64,000 bases of DNA from Acidiphilium sp. PA (GCF_026191915.1 NZ_JAIMBY010000012.1:7501-71500), one strand, 5' to 3'; shown: positions 1 to 10,975, counted from the first letter of the stretch. Translations and numbers: made by a program. Notes: generated from the sequence alone by a model not told the origin.

Positions 1-2093
<2,093 letters not shown>

Positions 2094-2206
2094 GTCTTGA
2101 TCCCTTTCAGTCGGCGATCGGGCCGAACCGTCCCTCAAGAGGCAACGGTGCGACCTTGCCGATCACAAATGGTTGTAGCATTGATCTCGCTCAAGAGGGG
2201 GATTTG

Positions 2207-2962
2207 ATGCGGATCGACACGATGTATCGCTACCCGGTGAAGGGCCTGACACCCGAGCCGCTGACGCATACCGAACTCCACCCGGGACGCGCGATCGACT
2301 GGGATCGCGCCTTCGCCCTCGCCCAGGGCGACAGCGGGTTTGACCCGGCAACCCCGGCATGGCGCCCGAAAACCGAATTCCTCTGCCTCGCCCGCAATCT
2401 CGAGGCGGCACAGCTCACCGCGCGATTCGAACCCGCCACCGGCATTCTCACCCTGATCGCGCCCGATGGCGCGGCGCTCGATGCCGAACCGCTCACCACC
2501 ACGGGCCGCGCCGCCATTACCGCCTTCATCACGGCCGCGGTGCCCGGCGCCATCCGCGGCACCCCGCAATTCGTTCACGTCGACGGTCACAGTTTCTGCG
2601 ATCATGACGGTCCGGTGATCAGCCTGATCGGCCTGCCAAGCCTGCGATCGCTGAGCGATGCCGCGGGCGCACCACGCCAGCCGATGCGCTTTCGCGCCAA
2701 TCTCTACCTCACCGGTCTCGAACCTTGGGAGGAACTGAGCTGGATCGGCCGCACCCTTGCAATTGGCGAGGCCCGCCTGCGCGTGAGCGAACGCATCAAC
2801 CGCTGCGCCGCCACCTGCGTGAACCCCGAAACCCGGCAGCGCGACGCCAACCCGGTCAAGGAATTGATGGACCATTTCGGTCATGTCGATTGCGGCGTGT
2901 TCGCCGAAGTGCTGCAGGCCGGCCGCATCGCGGCGGGCGACGCCATCCGGCTGCTCGCATGA
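2207..2962 (+). CDS. MOSC domain-containing protein
   Basis: 251-residue protein with the N-terminal beta-barrel plus MOSC fold of the YcbX/mARC-like family (MRIDTMYRYPVKGLTPEPL; near the C-terminus RCAATCVNPETRQRD and NPV, where the conserved Cys of MOSC domains sits). Such proteins bind molybdenum cofactor or handle its sulfur ligand. A longer frame opens at 2156, but the ATG at 2207 has a GGGGG ribosome site six bases upstream and gives the usual family N-terminus. It overlaps the next gene by four bases (ATGA) and lies in the same run as mobB, moaD and moaE, which fits a molybdenum-cofactor role. The substrate is not deducible. Confidence 0.88.
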   Translation: MRIDTMYRYPVKGLTPEPLTHTELHPGRAIDWDRAFALAQGDSGFDPATPAWRPKTEFLCLARNLEAAQLTARFEPATGILTLIAPDGAALDAEPLTTTGRAAITAFITAAVPGAIRGTPQFVHVDGHSFCDHDGPVISLIGLPSLRSLSDAAGAPRQPMRFRANLYLTGLEPWEELSWIGRTLAIGEARLRVSERINRCAATCVNPETRQRDANPVKELMDHFGHVDCGVFAEVLQAGRIAAGDAIRLLA

Positions 2963-4464
2963 GCGCGCCCATCCTGCGTCCGGGCGAGACCGTCTGGCGG
3001 CTCGACCATGCGGATCGCATGGCGGTGATCATCGATGGCGCGGCCTATTTCCGCGCGCTCAAGGAAGCGATCCTCTCCGCCCGTCATTCGGTCATGATGA
3101 TCGGCTGGGATTTCCACACCGGCATCCAGCTCGAACGCGATGGCGAAGCGACGCCGGGCGTGCCCAACCGGCTCGGCGATTTCCTGACCTATGTCGTCCG
3201 GCGCAACCCGGCGCTGCACGTCCATGTGCTCCGCTGGGATCTGGCCTTCCTGAAAATGCCGATGCGCGGCACCACCCCGTTGATCCTGCTCAACTGGCTC
3301 ACCTCGCGCCGCATCCATTTCCGGCTCGACGGCAACCATCCCTCCGGAGGCTGCCACCATCAGAAGATCGTGGTGATCGACGACCGCCTCGCCTTCTGCG
3401 GCGGCATCGACACAACGGTGGGTCGATGGGACACCGGCGAGCATATCGACGACGATCCCCGCCGCGACGAACCCGACGGCAAACGGTACGGCCCCTGGCA
3501 CGACGTGACCACGGCGGTCGACGGCGATGCCGCCCGCGCCCTGGGCGATCTGGCGCGCATGCGCTGGCTGGCCGCAACCGGCCATCGCCTCGCACCGCCA
3601 CCGGCGCGCGCCGAAATCCCCTGGCCGCGCAGCCTGGAGCCGCGCTTTCGCGATGTCATGGTCGGAATCGCGCGTACCTGGCCAAAAACCGCCGAAATGC
3701 CGGAAACCCGCGAGATCGAGGCGCTGTACGTCGCCGCCATCGCCGCGGCGCACTACACGATCTATCTCGAAAGCCAGTATTTCGCCGCCCCGCGCATCGC
3801 CGCCGCCATCGCGTCCCGCCTGGCCGAGCCGGACGGCCCCGAGATCATCATCATCAACCCCAAACGCGCCGATGGCTGGCTCGAGGAAGAAGCCATGGGC
3901 TCCGCCCGCGCGCTGCTGCTGCGCGACCTCAACCGGCTCGACCATGGCGGGCGCCTCCGCTTCGCCACCCCGGTGAGCGCGGGCGAGGCCGATATCTATG
4001 TTCACGCCAAGGTGCTGATCATCGACGATACCTTGCTGCGGGTCGGCTCCTCGAACATCAACAACCGCTCGATGGGTATCGACACCGAATGCGATCTGGC
4101 AATCGAAGTGCCGCACGATGGCCCGGAGCGACCCGACCTGCGGGCGGCAATTCTCGATGTGCGGGACACACTGCTCTCCGAGCACCTCGGCACCACCGTC
4201 GAACGCGTCCGCGCCGCCATCGCCACGCACGGCTCGCTGGTCCGCGCCTACGATGCGTTGCTGCCAGCCGCCGGGCGCCGACTCGCGCCATTCGAACCGC
4301 CACCGATCAACGATCTCGAAGCCAAGCTCGCCAAGAGCGGTGTCCTCGACCCGCACAGCGTTGAAGCCATGGCGCCAAATTTCCTGCGCGCTCTCCGCCT
4401 GATCAACAAGCCGCGGCCGAAACACCTGCTCAACCGGCTTACACACCGCACGAAAACGGCTTAA
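2959..4464 (+). CDS. Phospholipase D family protein (two HKD motifs)
   Basis: 501-residue member of the PLD/cardiolipin-synthase superfamily. Two catalytic HxKxxxxD motifs are present: HQKIVVID near residues 134-141, and HAKVLIIDD followed by GSSNINNRS in the second half. Family members hydrolyse or transfer phosphatidyl groups. There is no N-terminal membrane-spanning segment such as typical ClsA cardiolipin synthases have, so this is closer to cytosolic/peripheral PLD-like enzymes. The start is coupled to the MOSC gene through an ATGA overlap, and pgsA follows after nine bases, so a role in anionic phospholipid metabolism is a reasonable inference. The exact reaction is not established by sequence. 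Confidence 0.88.
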   Translation: MSAPILRPGETVWRLDHADRMAVIIDGAAYFRALKEAILSARHSVMMIGWDFHTGIQLERDGEATPGVPNRLGDFLTYVVRRNPALHVHVLRWDLAFLKMPMRGTTPLILLNWLTSRRIHFRLDGNHPSGGCHHQKIVVIDDRLAFCGGIDTTVGRWDTGEHIDDDPRRDEPDGKRYGPWHDVTTAVDGDAARALGDLARMRWLAATGHRLAPPPARAEIPWPRSLEPRFRDVMVGIARTWPKTAEMPETREIEALYVAAIAAAHYTIYLESQYFAAPRIAAAIASRLAEPDGPEIIIINPKRADGWLEEEAMGSARALLLRDLNRLDHGGRLRFATPVSAGEADIYVHAKVLIIDDTLLRVGSSNINNRSMGIDTECDLAIEVPHDGPERPDLRAAILDVRDTLLSEHLGTTVERVRAAIATHGSLVRAYDALLPAAGRRLAPFEPPPINDLEAKLAKSGVLDPHSVEAMAPNFLRALRLINKPRPKHLLNRLTHRTKTA

Positions 4465-4473
4465 TCTCGCGCG

Positions 4474-5058
4474 ATGCTGACCGATCTGCCGAACATCCTG
4501 ACCCTGTCGCGGATCGCCGCCATTCCGCTGCTCGTGCTCCTCGTCGCGCTGCGCGATCCCACCGCCGATCTGCTCGCCGCGGCCCTGTTCACCCTCGCCG
4601 GTATCACGGATTGGCTGGACGGCCGGCTCGCGCGCACCCGCCGGCAACTCTCCGACCTTGGCCGCATGCTCGACCCGATCGCGGATAAACTCCTGGTCGG
4701 CGCCACGCTGATGCTGCTGGTCGGCTTCCATCTGCTACCGGCGTTCGGCATCTACCCCGCCATCGTGATCATGTTGCGTGAAATCCTGGTCTCGGGCCTG
4801 CGCGAATATCTCGCGGGCATCAGCATCGGCCTGCCGGTGACCAGACTCGCAAAATGGAAAACCGCCGCCCAGATGGGCGCGCTCGGCGTGCTCCTGCTGG
4901 GCGATCAGGGTGCCGCGATCCTCGGCATCGGCGGCTTTCCCGCCACCGATATCGGCGGCGTGCTGATCTGGCTGGCCGCGATCCTGACGCTGATTACCGG
5001 CTGGGATTACCTGTACGCCGGGCTACGGCATCTCATTCAACCCGATCCTGCGCCCTGA
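4474..5058 (+). CDS. pgsA: CDP-diacylglycerol--glycerol-3-phosphate 3-phosphatidyltransferase
   Basis: Makes phosphatidylglycerol phosphate from CDP-diacylglycerol and glycerol-3-phosphate in the inner membrane, the committed step to phosphatidylglycerol and cardiolipin. The 194-residue protein has the CDP-alcohol phosphotransferase signature D-G-x2-A-R-x8-G-x3-D-x3-D at residues 49-71 (DGRLAR, G63, D67, D71) and several hydrophobic segments. The N-terminus LPNILTLSR is typical of PgsA. It follows the PLD-family gene closely. A dispersed hairpin repeat follows and may end or attenuate transcription before mobB. Confidence 0.96.
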   Translation: MLTDLPNILTLSRIAAIPLLVLLVALRDPTADLLAAALFTLAGITDWLDGRLARTRRQLSDLGRMLDPIADKLLVGATLMLLVGFHLLPAFGIYPAIVIMLREILVSGLREYLAGISIGLPVTRLAKWKTAAQMGALGVLLLGDQGAAILGIGGFPATDIGGVLIWLAAILTLITGWDYLYAGLRHLIQPDPAP

Positions 5059-5077
5059 TCTTGGACGGACGAGATCA

Positions 5078-5213
5078 GGCAAAGAAAGTCTTCTTTTTTG
5101 TGAACAAAAAAGAAGCAAAAAAACTTCACTCATCTGGGCCCGTGCCGGTGAAAACGCACGTGCCTCAAGGTCAAAAAGTTTTTTGCTTCTTTTTTACAAA
5201 AAAGAAGCCTTCC
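5078..5213. repeat. Dispersed double-hairpin repeat, copy 1 (complete)
   Basis: Left hairpin TTCTTTTTTG-tgaa-CAAAAAAGAA around 5089-5116, spacer with CCCGTGCCGGTGAAAACGCA, then AAAAAGTTTTTTGC leading into the right hairpin CTTCTTTTTT-ac-AAAAAAGAAG at about 5186-5207. The arms and the spacer sequence recur at 22.85, 24.98, 30.07, 37.07, 37.98, 45.3 and 50.0 kb. Each hairpin is flanked by runs of T or A, so the element could act as a terminator in either direction. It sits between pgsA and mobB. Confidence 0.9.
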
Positions 5214-5232
5214 CTTCAGACTGCTCCTGAAA

Positions 5233-5790
5233 ATGTCAAATAACGTAACACCACCACCCGTCCTCGCCCTGGTCGGCTGGTCCGGGAGCGGCAAGACCAC
5301 CCTGCTGACATCGCTCATCCCGCTCCTCACCGCGCGCGGCCTGATCGTCTCGACGCTGAAACACGCCCATCACAAGGTCGACCCCGACCAGCCAGGCAAG
5401 GACAGCCATCGCCACCGCATGGCCGGCGCGACCGAGACCATTCTGGCCACGCGGGACCGTTTCGTGCTGTTTCGCGAGCATCGCAGCGACGACGAACCCG
5501 ATCTCACCATGCTGCTCGCCCGCATGGCTCCAGCCGATCTCTACCTCGCAGAAGGGTTCAAATCGGCCCCGGTCGACAAACTCGAAATCCACCGCCCCGC
5601 GCTCGGCAAGCCGCCGCTCTGGCCCGATTTCGAACACGTTATCGCCGTCGCGAGCGATACGGCGCTCCCCAATTGCCCCCTGCCGGTGCTCGATCTGGCA
5701 TCGCCCACGGCTGTCGCCTCATTCATCGTCACCCGTCTCGGCTTGAGATCGGGCAGTAATCCGGCGCATAACAGCATCAGCGGCTTCTGA
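5233..5790 (+). CDS. mobB: Molybdopterin-guanine dinucleotide biosynthesis protein B
   Basis: GTP-binding accessory protein for attaching GMP to molybdopterin, as needed by DMSO-reductase-family enzymes. The 185-residue protein has the P-loop GWSGSGKTTL near residue 16 and the MobB pattern STLKHAHH followed by DSHRHRMAGA, with DLYLAEGFK around the switch region. Catalytic MobA is not in this window. It lies downstream of a hairpin repeat and upstream of a lipoprotein gene, moaD and moaE. Confidence 0.95.
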   Translation: MSNNVTPPPVLALVGWSGSGKTTLLTSLIPLLTARGLIVSTLKHAHHKVDPDQPGKDSHRHRMAGATETILATRDRFVLFREHRSDDEPDLTMLLARMAPADLYLAEGFKSAPVDKLEIHRPALGKPPLWPDFEHVIAVASDTALPNCPLPVLDLASPTAVASFIVTRLGLRSGSNPAHNSISGF

Positions 5791-5803
5791 AGGAATCAAC
5801 ACG

Positions 5804-6550
5804 ATGCGGCGTGGCTTTCGATCCATCACGATGAAAACACTCTCCGGACCCCTCACCCTTGCGATTCCCGGCGCCATGGCGCTCCTGCTGTCCGGCTGCG
5901 CCGGCGTCGGCAATTACCTCGGCAGCACGCTCAACCCGTTCGGCGATCCCAACGCACCGAAGGGCTACGCGCTGAACATGCAGCGCGCCCGCGGCAACGA
6001 CGTCGCGGTTGCCCCCATCCTGCCGCAGCCGGGCGATGTCTGGCCCGGCCCGGTCCGCCCGGTGCCGACCCTGAGCGATATCCAGCAGCACATGAACACC
6101 CCGCTCGGTCAGGAATTCCAGAACGAGTACGGCCGCAAACCGACCGGCACCAACGCCTATTCCGTGCCGGAGGGCGGCATGGCGACGCCTCAACCCCGCT
6201 CCAAAAGCGGCCCGAACGCCGGCACCACCAAATTCGGCGGCTACGGCCACGCCGTGAACGGCAGTTCCACCCCACCCGGCAGCGCCCAGAGCGCGCTCCC
6301 CAACGAACCGGCCGCACCCGTGACCACGCCGACCCCGGCCAGGACCATCGGCGGCAAGCAATTCGCGGTCGGCCAGACGCTGATCGGCCCGAACGGCCCG
6401 GCCGGCGTCGTCAGCGGATCGAGCAACGGCCGCTATCAGACCGTCGCCCCGATCAACGGTGGTGGCGGCGGCATCCTGATCCCGAACGGCAACGGCACCG
6501 CCACGCTGATCCAGCCCAACGGCCAGGTCGTCACCGTGCAGGGGCAATGA
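5804..6550 (+). CDS. Lipoprotein of unknown function
   Basis: 248-residue protein with a basic N-terminus, a hydrophobic segment and a lipobox LLSGC at about residues 28-32, so it is predicted to be lipidated and membrane-anchored. The remainder is rich in Pro, Gly, Asn and Thr with no catalytic motif, and the C-terminus repeats short NGNG/NGQ segments. An AAGGAA ribosome site precedes the ATG at 5804; an internal ATG at 5831 is a second possible start. It separates mobB from moaD in the same transcriptional direction, eight bases before moaD. I do not recognise the family. Small Pro/Gly-rich lipoproteins like this are common in Acetobacteraceae. Confidence 0.85.
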   Translation: MRRGFRSITMKTLSGPLTLAIPGAMALLLSGCAGVGNYLGSTLNPFGDPNAPKGYALNMQRARGNDVAVAPILPQPGDVWPGPVRPVPTLSDIQQHMNTPLGQEFQNEYGRKPTGTNAYSVPEGGMATPQPRSKSGPNAGTTKFGGYGHAVNGSSTPPGSAQSALPNEPAAPVTTPTPARTIGGKQFAVGQTLIGPNGPAGVVSGSSNGRYQTVAPINGGGGGILIPNGNGTATLIQPNGQVVTVQGQ

Positions 6551-6557
6551 TCCCGCC

Positions 6558-6809
6558 GTGAAAATCCTCTATTTCGCCTGGCTGCGCGAGCGGATCGGCC
6601 ATGCCGAAGCCACGATCGACCCGCCCGCCGGCGTCACCACCATCGCTGAACTGACCGAATATCTCGCCAGCCTCAGCCCTGCCCACCAGCGCGCCTTCGC
6701 CAACCGCAGCGCAATCAAGACCGCGCTCGATCAGGTTTTCGCACCCCCCGAAACACCCTTGGGCGATGCGCAGGAACTCGCCTATTTCCCCCCGTTCACG
6801 GGCGGCTGA
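6558..6809 (+). CDS. moaD: Molybdopterin synthase sulfur-carrier subunit
   Basis: 83-residue ubiquitin-fold sulfur carrier that, as a C-terminal thiocarboxylate, donates sulfur to cyclic pyranopterin monophosphate. The frame begins with GTG (MKILYFAWLRERIG) and ends in the diagnostic FPPFTGG, whose terminal GlyGly is the activated site. Two bases separate it from moaE, the catalytic partner, so the two are co-translated. The size is normal for the family. Confidence 0.95.
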   Translation: MKILYFAWLRERIGHAEATIDPPAGVTTIAELTEYLASLSPAHQRAFANRSAIKTALDQVFAPPETPLGDAQELAYFPPFTGG

Positions 6810-6811
6810 TC

Positions 6812-7264
6812 GTGCCACGCGTCATCGTCGGACCGGCCGATTTCGATCCCGGCACCGCCCTTGCGACGCTGGAGGCCGATGCCGGCGCCATCGCCAGCTT
6901 TATCGGCATCGTGCGCGGCACCGCCGATAACCGGCCGCTTGCCGCCCTCACACTCGAACACTACCCCGGCATGACCGAACAGGCGCTGGCGCGCATCGCA
7001 GACACCGCGATGACCCGGTGGCGCCTGCTCGACTGCCTGATCATCCACCGCACCGGCCGGCTCGAACCCGGGGCGCGCATCGTGCTCGCCGCCGCCGCCA
7101 GCGCCCACCGGGGCGATGCGATCGAAGCGATGACCTTCCTGATCGATTGGCTGAAAACCGACGCTCCGTTCTGGAAACACGAAACGTTCCGCGACGGCAC
7201 CGCGCGCTGGGTCGCACCGCGCGAGACCGACCAGCACGCGCGCGATCGATGGATCGAGCCATAA
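6812..7264 (+). CDS. moaE: Molybdopterin synthase catalytic subunit
   Basis: Large subunit of molybdopterin synthase; converts cyclic pyranopterin monophosphate to molybdopterin with sulfur from MoaD. 150 residues with a GTG start. Family landmarks are FIGIVRG near residue 32, LEHYPGMTEQAL, HRTGRLEPG near residue 82, AHRGDAIEA and the active-site lysine region (DWLKTDAPFWKHE). It is the last gene of the run; an AT-rich regulatory region follows. Confidence 0.96.
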   Translation: MPRVIVGPADFDPGTALATLEADAGAIASFIGIVRGTADNRPLAALTLEHYPGMTEQALARIADTAMTRWRLLDCLIIHRTGRLEPGARIVLAAAASAHRGDAIEAMTFLIDWLKTDAPFWKHETFRDGTARWVAPRETDQHARDRWIEP

Positions 7265-7520
7265 AAGGCCACGCCGGCTCGCGCCAGCCTCGCATTCGAA
7301 CTTAAAGCGCACCCGTCTGAACCCCCAGGGCGATCCCGCCCGCCCGGCGTTACGCCGCGCTTCAGCAGACGCTCCAAGCAGCCCAATCGGGTCCCATAGC
7401 CGCAAAAACCCGGTAAATTCGTATCAGAACGCAACGACTAACTCGCTTTTAAGCACTCGTCTCAATTTATATGTATAATAATATTATTTCAACAATTACT
7501 ATCAAATTAAAATTATTTTG
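7265..7520. other. Intergenic region, GC-rich then abruptly AT-rich
   Basis: No supportable gene. About 7265-7430 has normal base composition. From about 7434 to 7520 the sequence becomes strongly AT-rich with runs such as TAATAATATTATTT, unlike the flanking genes. This is consistent with the upstream promoter region of the CtrA-like regulator. I found no full TTAA-N7-TTAA CtrA box in it, only half sites. Confidence 0.6.
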
Positions 7521-7549
7521 TTGACGAGCACGTCTTTCGGTTGTATTGA
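7521..7549 (+). promoter_or_regulatory. Candidate promoter of the CtrA-like regulator
   Basis: TTGACG at 7521-7526 is separated by 17 bases from TATTGA at 7544-7549, at the end of an AT-rich stretch and about 25 bases before the ribosome site of the next gene. The spacing and -35 box match a sigma-70-type promoter. This is pattern-based only. Confidence 0.45.
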
Positions 7550-7574
7550 TTGATCATATTAACCGGGGGTTGTG

Positions 7575-8342
7575 ATGAAAATACTCATTTTTGGGCATAT
7601 ACTCGATAATAAAGACATCATGACGATGTTCTTCAAATCGAAACTCGTCGTCGTCGACGAAACCACGGAGTCCGAGGAAGCGCTCGATCTCGCGCGGTTC
7701 TACGATTACGATGCTGTCTTGCTACGTATTGCGGACACGCGATCCACGGAGATCGAACTGATCCGCCGTCTGCGGATCGGCGGCCTCCGCTGCCCCATCG
7801 TCGCGGTGGCACACAGCCTCGGTGAATCGAGCCGCCTGCGGGTGCTTGAAGCAGGCGTCGATGATCTGATCGTCAACGCGACGTCACAGGAGGAAATCTT
7901 TCTCCGCGTGCAGAACCAGGTTCGTCGCAGCCGCGGCTTTCAAAGCCCGTCCCTCGTGATCGGCAATGTCCAGATCAACATGAATGCGAAAAAGATTTTC
8001 GTGGGCGACATCGAGGTCAGCCTCACCAAAAAAGAATATCAGATCGTGGAAATCCTCGCGTTGCGCAAAGGCTGCGTTCTCAGCAAGGAAGCCATCCTCG
8101 ATCACCTTTACGGCGGGCTCGACGAGCCCAACCCCAAGATCATCGACGTGTTCATCTGCAAGATCCGCAAAAAACTGCTCGCACTCGGCGCGGACGACCT
8201 GATCGAGACCAATTGGGGTCGCGGGTATCTGGTCGTCGAAAAACGCAGCCCCGACTATGTCCCTCTGGCCAAACCGGCCGAGCCGGCCGATCAGGACGAT
8301 GCGCGGCTGCGTACCGGGTTGTTTCTCAGGGTCGGGACCTGA
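7575..8342 (+). CDS. CtrA-like DNA-binding response regulator with degenerate receiver
   Basis: 255 residues: an N-terminal receiver-like domain (1-118) and a C-terminal OmpR/PhoB winged helix (about 125-230). The DNA-binding half is strikingly close to the cell-cycle regulator CtrA (HLYGG, DEPNPKIIDVFICKIRKK, WGRGYLV). The receiver, aligned to CtrA, has Arg51 in place of the phosphorylated Asp51 (YDYDAVLLRIADTR) and GHI in place of the acidic residues 7-9, and the conserved Lys region reads VNATSQ. It should therefore not be phosphorylated. Start chosen at ATG 7575 after a GGGGG ribosome site; the frame also has GTG at 7572. It is probably a CtrA paralogue rather than CtrA itself. Neighbouring genes do not indicate its targets. 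Confidence 0.9.
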   Translation: MKILIFGHILDNKDIMTMFFKSKLVVVDETTESEEALDLARFYDYDAVLLRIADTRSTEIELIRRLRIGGLRCPIVAVAHSLGESSRLRVLEAGVDDLIVNATSQEEIFLRVQNQVRRSRGFQSPSLVIGNVQINMNAKKIFVGDIEVSLTKKEYQIVEILALRKGCVLSKEAILDHLYGGLDEPNPKIIDVFICKIRKKLLALGADDLIETNWGRGYLVVEKRSPDYVPLAKPAEPADQDDARLRTGLFLRVGT

Positions 8343-8378
8343 TCATGTCCCAACCCTGGCGCAACAACCCTGGAGCAA

Positions 8379-9530
8379 TCAATCTGCGCTGTCGACCGCG
8401 GCCGGCTTGGCGTGGATCTCAGCCATCTTCTGCTCGACATGGCGTGAAAACACGTAATCCGCCGGCCGCTGGCGATCGAGCGGAATGTCCGCCGCCATCG
8501 CACCCTCTGTCTTGATCCCCTGGATCGCCAGCTTGACCATTTTCCAGGGCCGCTTCACCGAATCGACCACCGCCGTCGCCTCGAAACCGGAATGGACCAT
8601 GCAATCGGCGCATTTCTCGTAATTGCCGACGCCGTATTTATCCCAATCCGTCGACTCCATCAGCTCTTTATAGGTCTTGGCGTAACCTTCACCGAGCAGA
8701 TAGCAGGGCCGCTGCCAGCCGAACACGTTGCGCGTCGGATTGCCCCACGGCGTGCATTTATACGTCTGATTACCCGCCAGGAAATCCAGGAACAGCGGTG
8801 ACTGGTTGAACTTCCACGCCTGACCGCGCGCCTTGCGCTCCTTGCCATGGCGGAAGATCGCGCGAAACAACTCCTTGGTGCGCTGACGATTCAGGAAGTG
8901 CTCCTGATCCGGCGCCCGCTCATAGGCATATCCCGGCGATGTCATCACGCCATCGACACCGATTTCATTCACCGTATCCAAAAACCCGGCAACCCGCGCC
9001 GGATCGGTCCCATCGAACAGCGTACAGTTGATCGAAACCCGGAAGCCCTTGGCCTTTGCAAGCTTGATCGCGGCAACCGCGCGCTCATAGACGCCTTCCT
9101 GGCTCACCGCATTGTCATGCATCTGCTTGTCGCCATCCAGATGAATGTCCCAGCAGAAATTCTTGTGCGGCTTGTACTGCTCGATCTTTTTCTCCAACAG
9201 CAGCGCATTCGTGCACAAATAAATGAACTTGCCCCGCGCGAGAATTTTCTCGACGATCTCCGGCATCTCCTTGTGCAGGAGCGGCTCGCCGCCGGCGATC
9301 GCAACGACCGGCGCGCCGCACTCATCCACCGCCTCAAGCGCATCCGCCACCGACAGCCGCTGGTTCAGGATCGGCGCCGGATAGTCGATCTTGCCACAGC
9401 CCGCGCAGGCCAGATTGCAGCGAAACAACGGCTCGAGCATCAGCACCAGCGGATAACGTTTCCGCCCCGTCAAATGCTGCTTCAGCACGTAAGACCCGAC
9501 CTTGATCGCCTGATTAAGCGGCACGCCCAT
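8379..9530 (-). CDS. hpnH: Adenosylhopane synthase, radical SAM (HpnH)
   Basis: Adds the 5'-deoxyadenosyl group to diploptene to form adenosylhopane, the first step of hopanoid side-chain extension. 383 residues; the radical-SAM cluster motif CxxxCxxC is at residues 38-45 (CNLACAGC), followed by the SAM-binding GGEPLLH. A C-terminal cysteine-containing segment (YEKCADCMVHSGFEA) matches HpnH. It lies 51 bases downstream of ispH on the same strand and is divergent from the dxs-hpnMIJK run, forming one isoprenoid/hopanoid locus. Confidence 0.97.
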   Translation of the reverse strand: MGVPLNQAIKVGSYVLKQHLTGRKRYPLVLMLEPLFRCNLACAGCGKIDYPAPILNQRLSVADALEAVDECGAPVVAIAGGEPLLHKEMPEIVEKILARGKFIYLCTNALLLEKKIEQYKPHKNFCWDIHLDGDKQMHDNAVSQEGVYERAVAAIKLAKAKGFRVSINCTLFDGTDPARVAGFLDTVNEIGVDGVMTSPGYAYERAPDQEHFLNRQRTKELFRAIFRHGKERKARGQAWKFNQSPLFLDFLAGNQTYKCTPWGNPTRNVFGWQRPCYLLGEGYAKTYKELMESTDWDKYGVGNYEKCADCMVHSGFEATAVVDSVKRPWKMVKLAIQGIKTEGAMAADIPLDRQRPADYVFSRHVEQKMAEIHAKPAAVDSAD

Positions 9531-9581
9531 AAGATAACTCCTGAAACCTTGAACTCGATAGACGACGTCAAAACCGGACGG

Positions 9582-10580
9582 TTAGTCGTCGCTTACTTCA
9601 CTCGGCAGCTTGAACCGCACGTCTTCCGGCGTGCCGGCCAGCATTTCGACCTCGATCGGCCCAAACCGCTTCAACCCTTCCAGCACGCCGCGCACCAGAA
9701 CCTCCGGTGCCGAAGCCCCCGCGGTCACACCCACCACCGAAATGCCCTCGAACCAGGCGGCATCCAGATGATCAGCATCGTCGATCAGATAGGACGGCCG
9801 CCCAAGCTCAGCACCGATTTCGCGCAGCCGGTTCGAGTTCGAAGAATTGCGGCTGCCGACCACCAGAATCAGCTCAACCTGTTCGGCGAGATGCCGCACC
9901 GCTTCCTGGCGGTTCTGCGTCGCGTAACAAATATCGCGCACATCCGGCCCGGTAATGGTCGGGAACCGCGCCGTCAGCGCCGCGATGATCCCACGCGTAT
10001 CATCGACCGACAGCGTCGTCTGCGTGATGTAAGAGAGCATCGCGGGGTTCTCGACCGTCAGCGTCGCCACCTCCTCGACCGTCTGCACCAGATACACACG
10101 GCCGTCGATCTGCCCGATCGTGCCCTCCACCTCGGCATGGCCGGCGTGCCCGATCAGAATGATCTCGCGCCCCTGGCCGGCATAGCGCCGCCCCTCGGAA
10201 TGCACCTTGGCCACCAGCGGGCAGGTCGCGTCGATCACCGGCAGCAGACGGTCACTGGCCGCCTTCTGCACCTTCCGCGCCACGCCATGCGCCGAAAAAA
10301 CCGTGATCGCACCATCCGGCACCTCACTGATCTCATCGACGAACACGGCGCCCCGCGCGCGCAGATCCTCGACCACATGCCGGTTGTGCACAATTTCGTG
10401 ACGGACATAAATCGGCGGCCCGAACTTTACCAGGGCACGCTCCACGATCTCGATCGCCCGCTCCACGCCGGCGCAAAACCCGCGCGGCTGCGCCAGAACC
10501 ACCTTCATGGCCGGCACCACACCCGCCGCAGCGTCGGACCCCGTCTGGGCCAGTTCCGTCGAAGTCAGGGACATATCCAT
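9582..10580 (-). CDS. ispH: 4-hydroxy-3-methylbut-2-enyl diphosphate reductase
   Basis: Last enzyme of the MEP pathway; reduces HMBPP to IPP and DMAPP with a 4Fe-4S cluster. 332 residues with the family patterns [54 protein letters not shown] and SRNSSNS, including the three cluster cysteines. The first 24 residues (to MKVVLAQ) precede the conserved core, so an internal start at 10508 is possible. It sits with hpnH on one strand and faces dxs, the first MEP enzyme, so both ends of the pathway are adjacent. Confidence 0.97.
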   Translation of the reverse strand: MDMSLTSTELAQTGSDAAAGVVPAMKVVLAQPRGFCAGVERAIEIVERALVKFGPPIYVRHEIVHNRHVVEDLRARGAVFVDEISEVPDGAITVFSAHGVARKVQKAASDRLLPVIDATCPLVAKVHSEGRRYAGQGREIILIGHAGHAEVEGTIGQIDGRVYLVQTVEEVATLTVENPAMLSYITQTTLSVDDTRGIIAALTARFPTITGPDVRDICYATQNRQEAVRHLAEQVELILVVGSRNSSNSNRLREIGAELGRPSYLIDDADHLDAAWFEGISVVGVTAGASAPEVLVRGVLEGLKRFGPIEVEMLAGTPEDVRFKLPSEVSDD

Positions 10581-10918
10581 CGAGCTGACGCCCTTTCGTG
10601 ATCCGTGGGAATATCGGAGTCGCCGCCCGTACCCGGTGCGATCTCAGTGCAAGAGACTACCAGAGTAAGTCATCGCCTGGCGATTCCGCAAGGCCCGCCG
10701 CCGCAATGCAGTGTGAACCGCCCCACGCCCGCCATTCCTGTGGCGAATTTGCCATGCTCGCCCGCCAAACCAGCCACCCGGTTTCATTTCGGCGCGGTTC
10801 GGCTTATGTCTGTCTCTAATAAGAGCCTGACTCCGGCGCCGGTGCTCTTGCGTTATCCGCCCATCGGTGGTCGGACAAACACCCCGGCCCTGGGCAGACG
10901 GATCGTAAAGGACGTAAC
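10581..10918. other. Divergent intergenic region between ispH and dxs
   Basis: No gene that I can support. The region should carry the promoters for ispH-hpnH (minus) and for the leader ORF-dxs-hpn run (plus), but no strong -35/-10 pair was evident. A possible 105-codon plus-strand frame here lacks recognisable features and is not called. Confidence 0.5.
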
Positions 10919-10975
10919 ATGATGGCACATTATTCAAGCGATCGTTCGGAGTTCCATACCGAGGGCCGCGCCTGA
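10919..10975 (+). CDS. Small leader ORF coupled to dxs (18 aa)
   Basis: An AAAGGA ribosome site at 10907-10912 is followed six bases later by ATG ATG. The frame encodes [18 protein letters not shown] and ends with TGA at 10973-10975, which overlaps the dxs ATG (TGATG). The ribosome site of this ORF is better than the one seen for dxs (a weak GAGGG), so ribosomes terminating here could reinitiate on dxs. No similarity to a known leader peptide is evident. It may instead be only an incidental frame carrying the true translation-initiation signal. Confidence 0.5.
   Translation: MMAHYSSDRSEFHTEGRA

Noticed and set aside
7434-7570. CtrA box (TTAA-N7-TTAA) in the promoter of the CtrA-like gene
   Set aside because: Only half sites such as TTAA-N7-TTGT are present; autoregulation is not supported by the sequence.
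10605-10922. 105-codon plus-strand frame upstream of dxs
   Set aside because: No ribosome site and no protein-like composition; only the short ORF at 10919 has an initiation signal.
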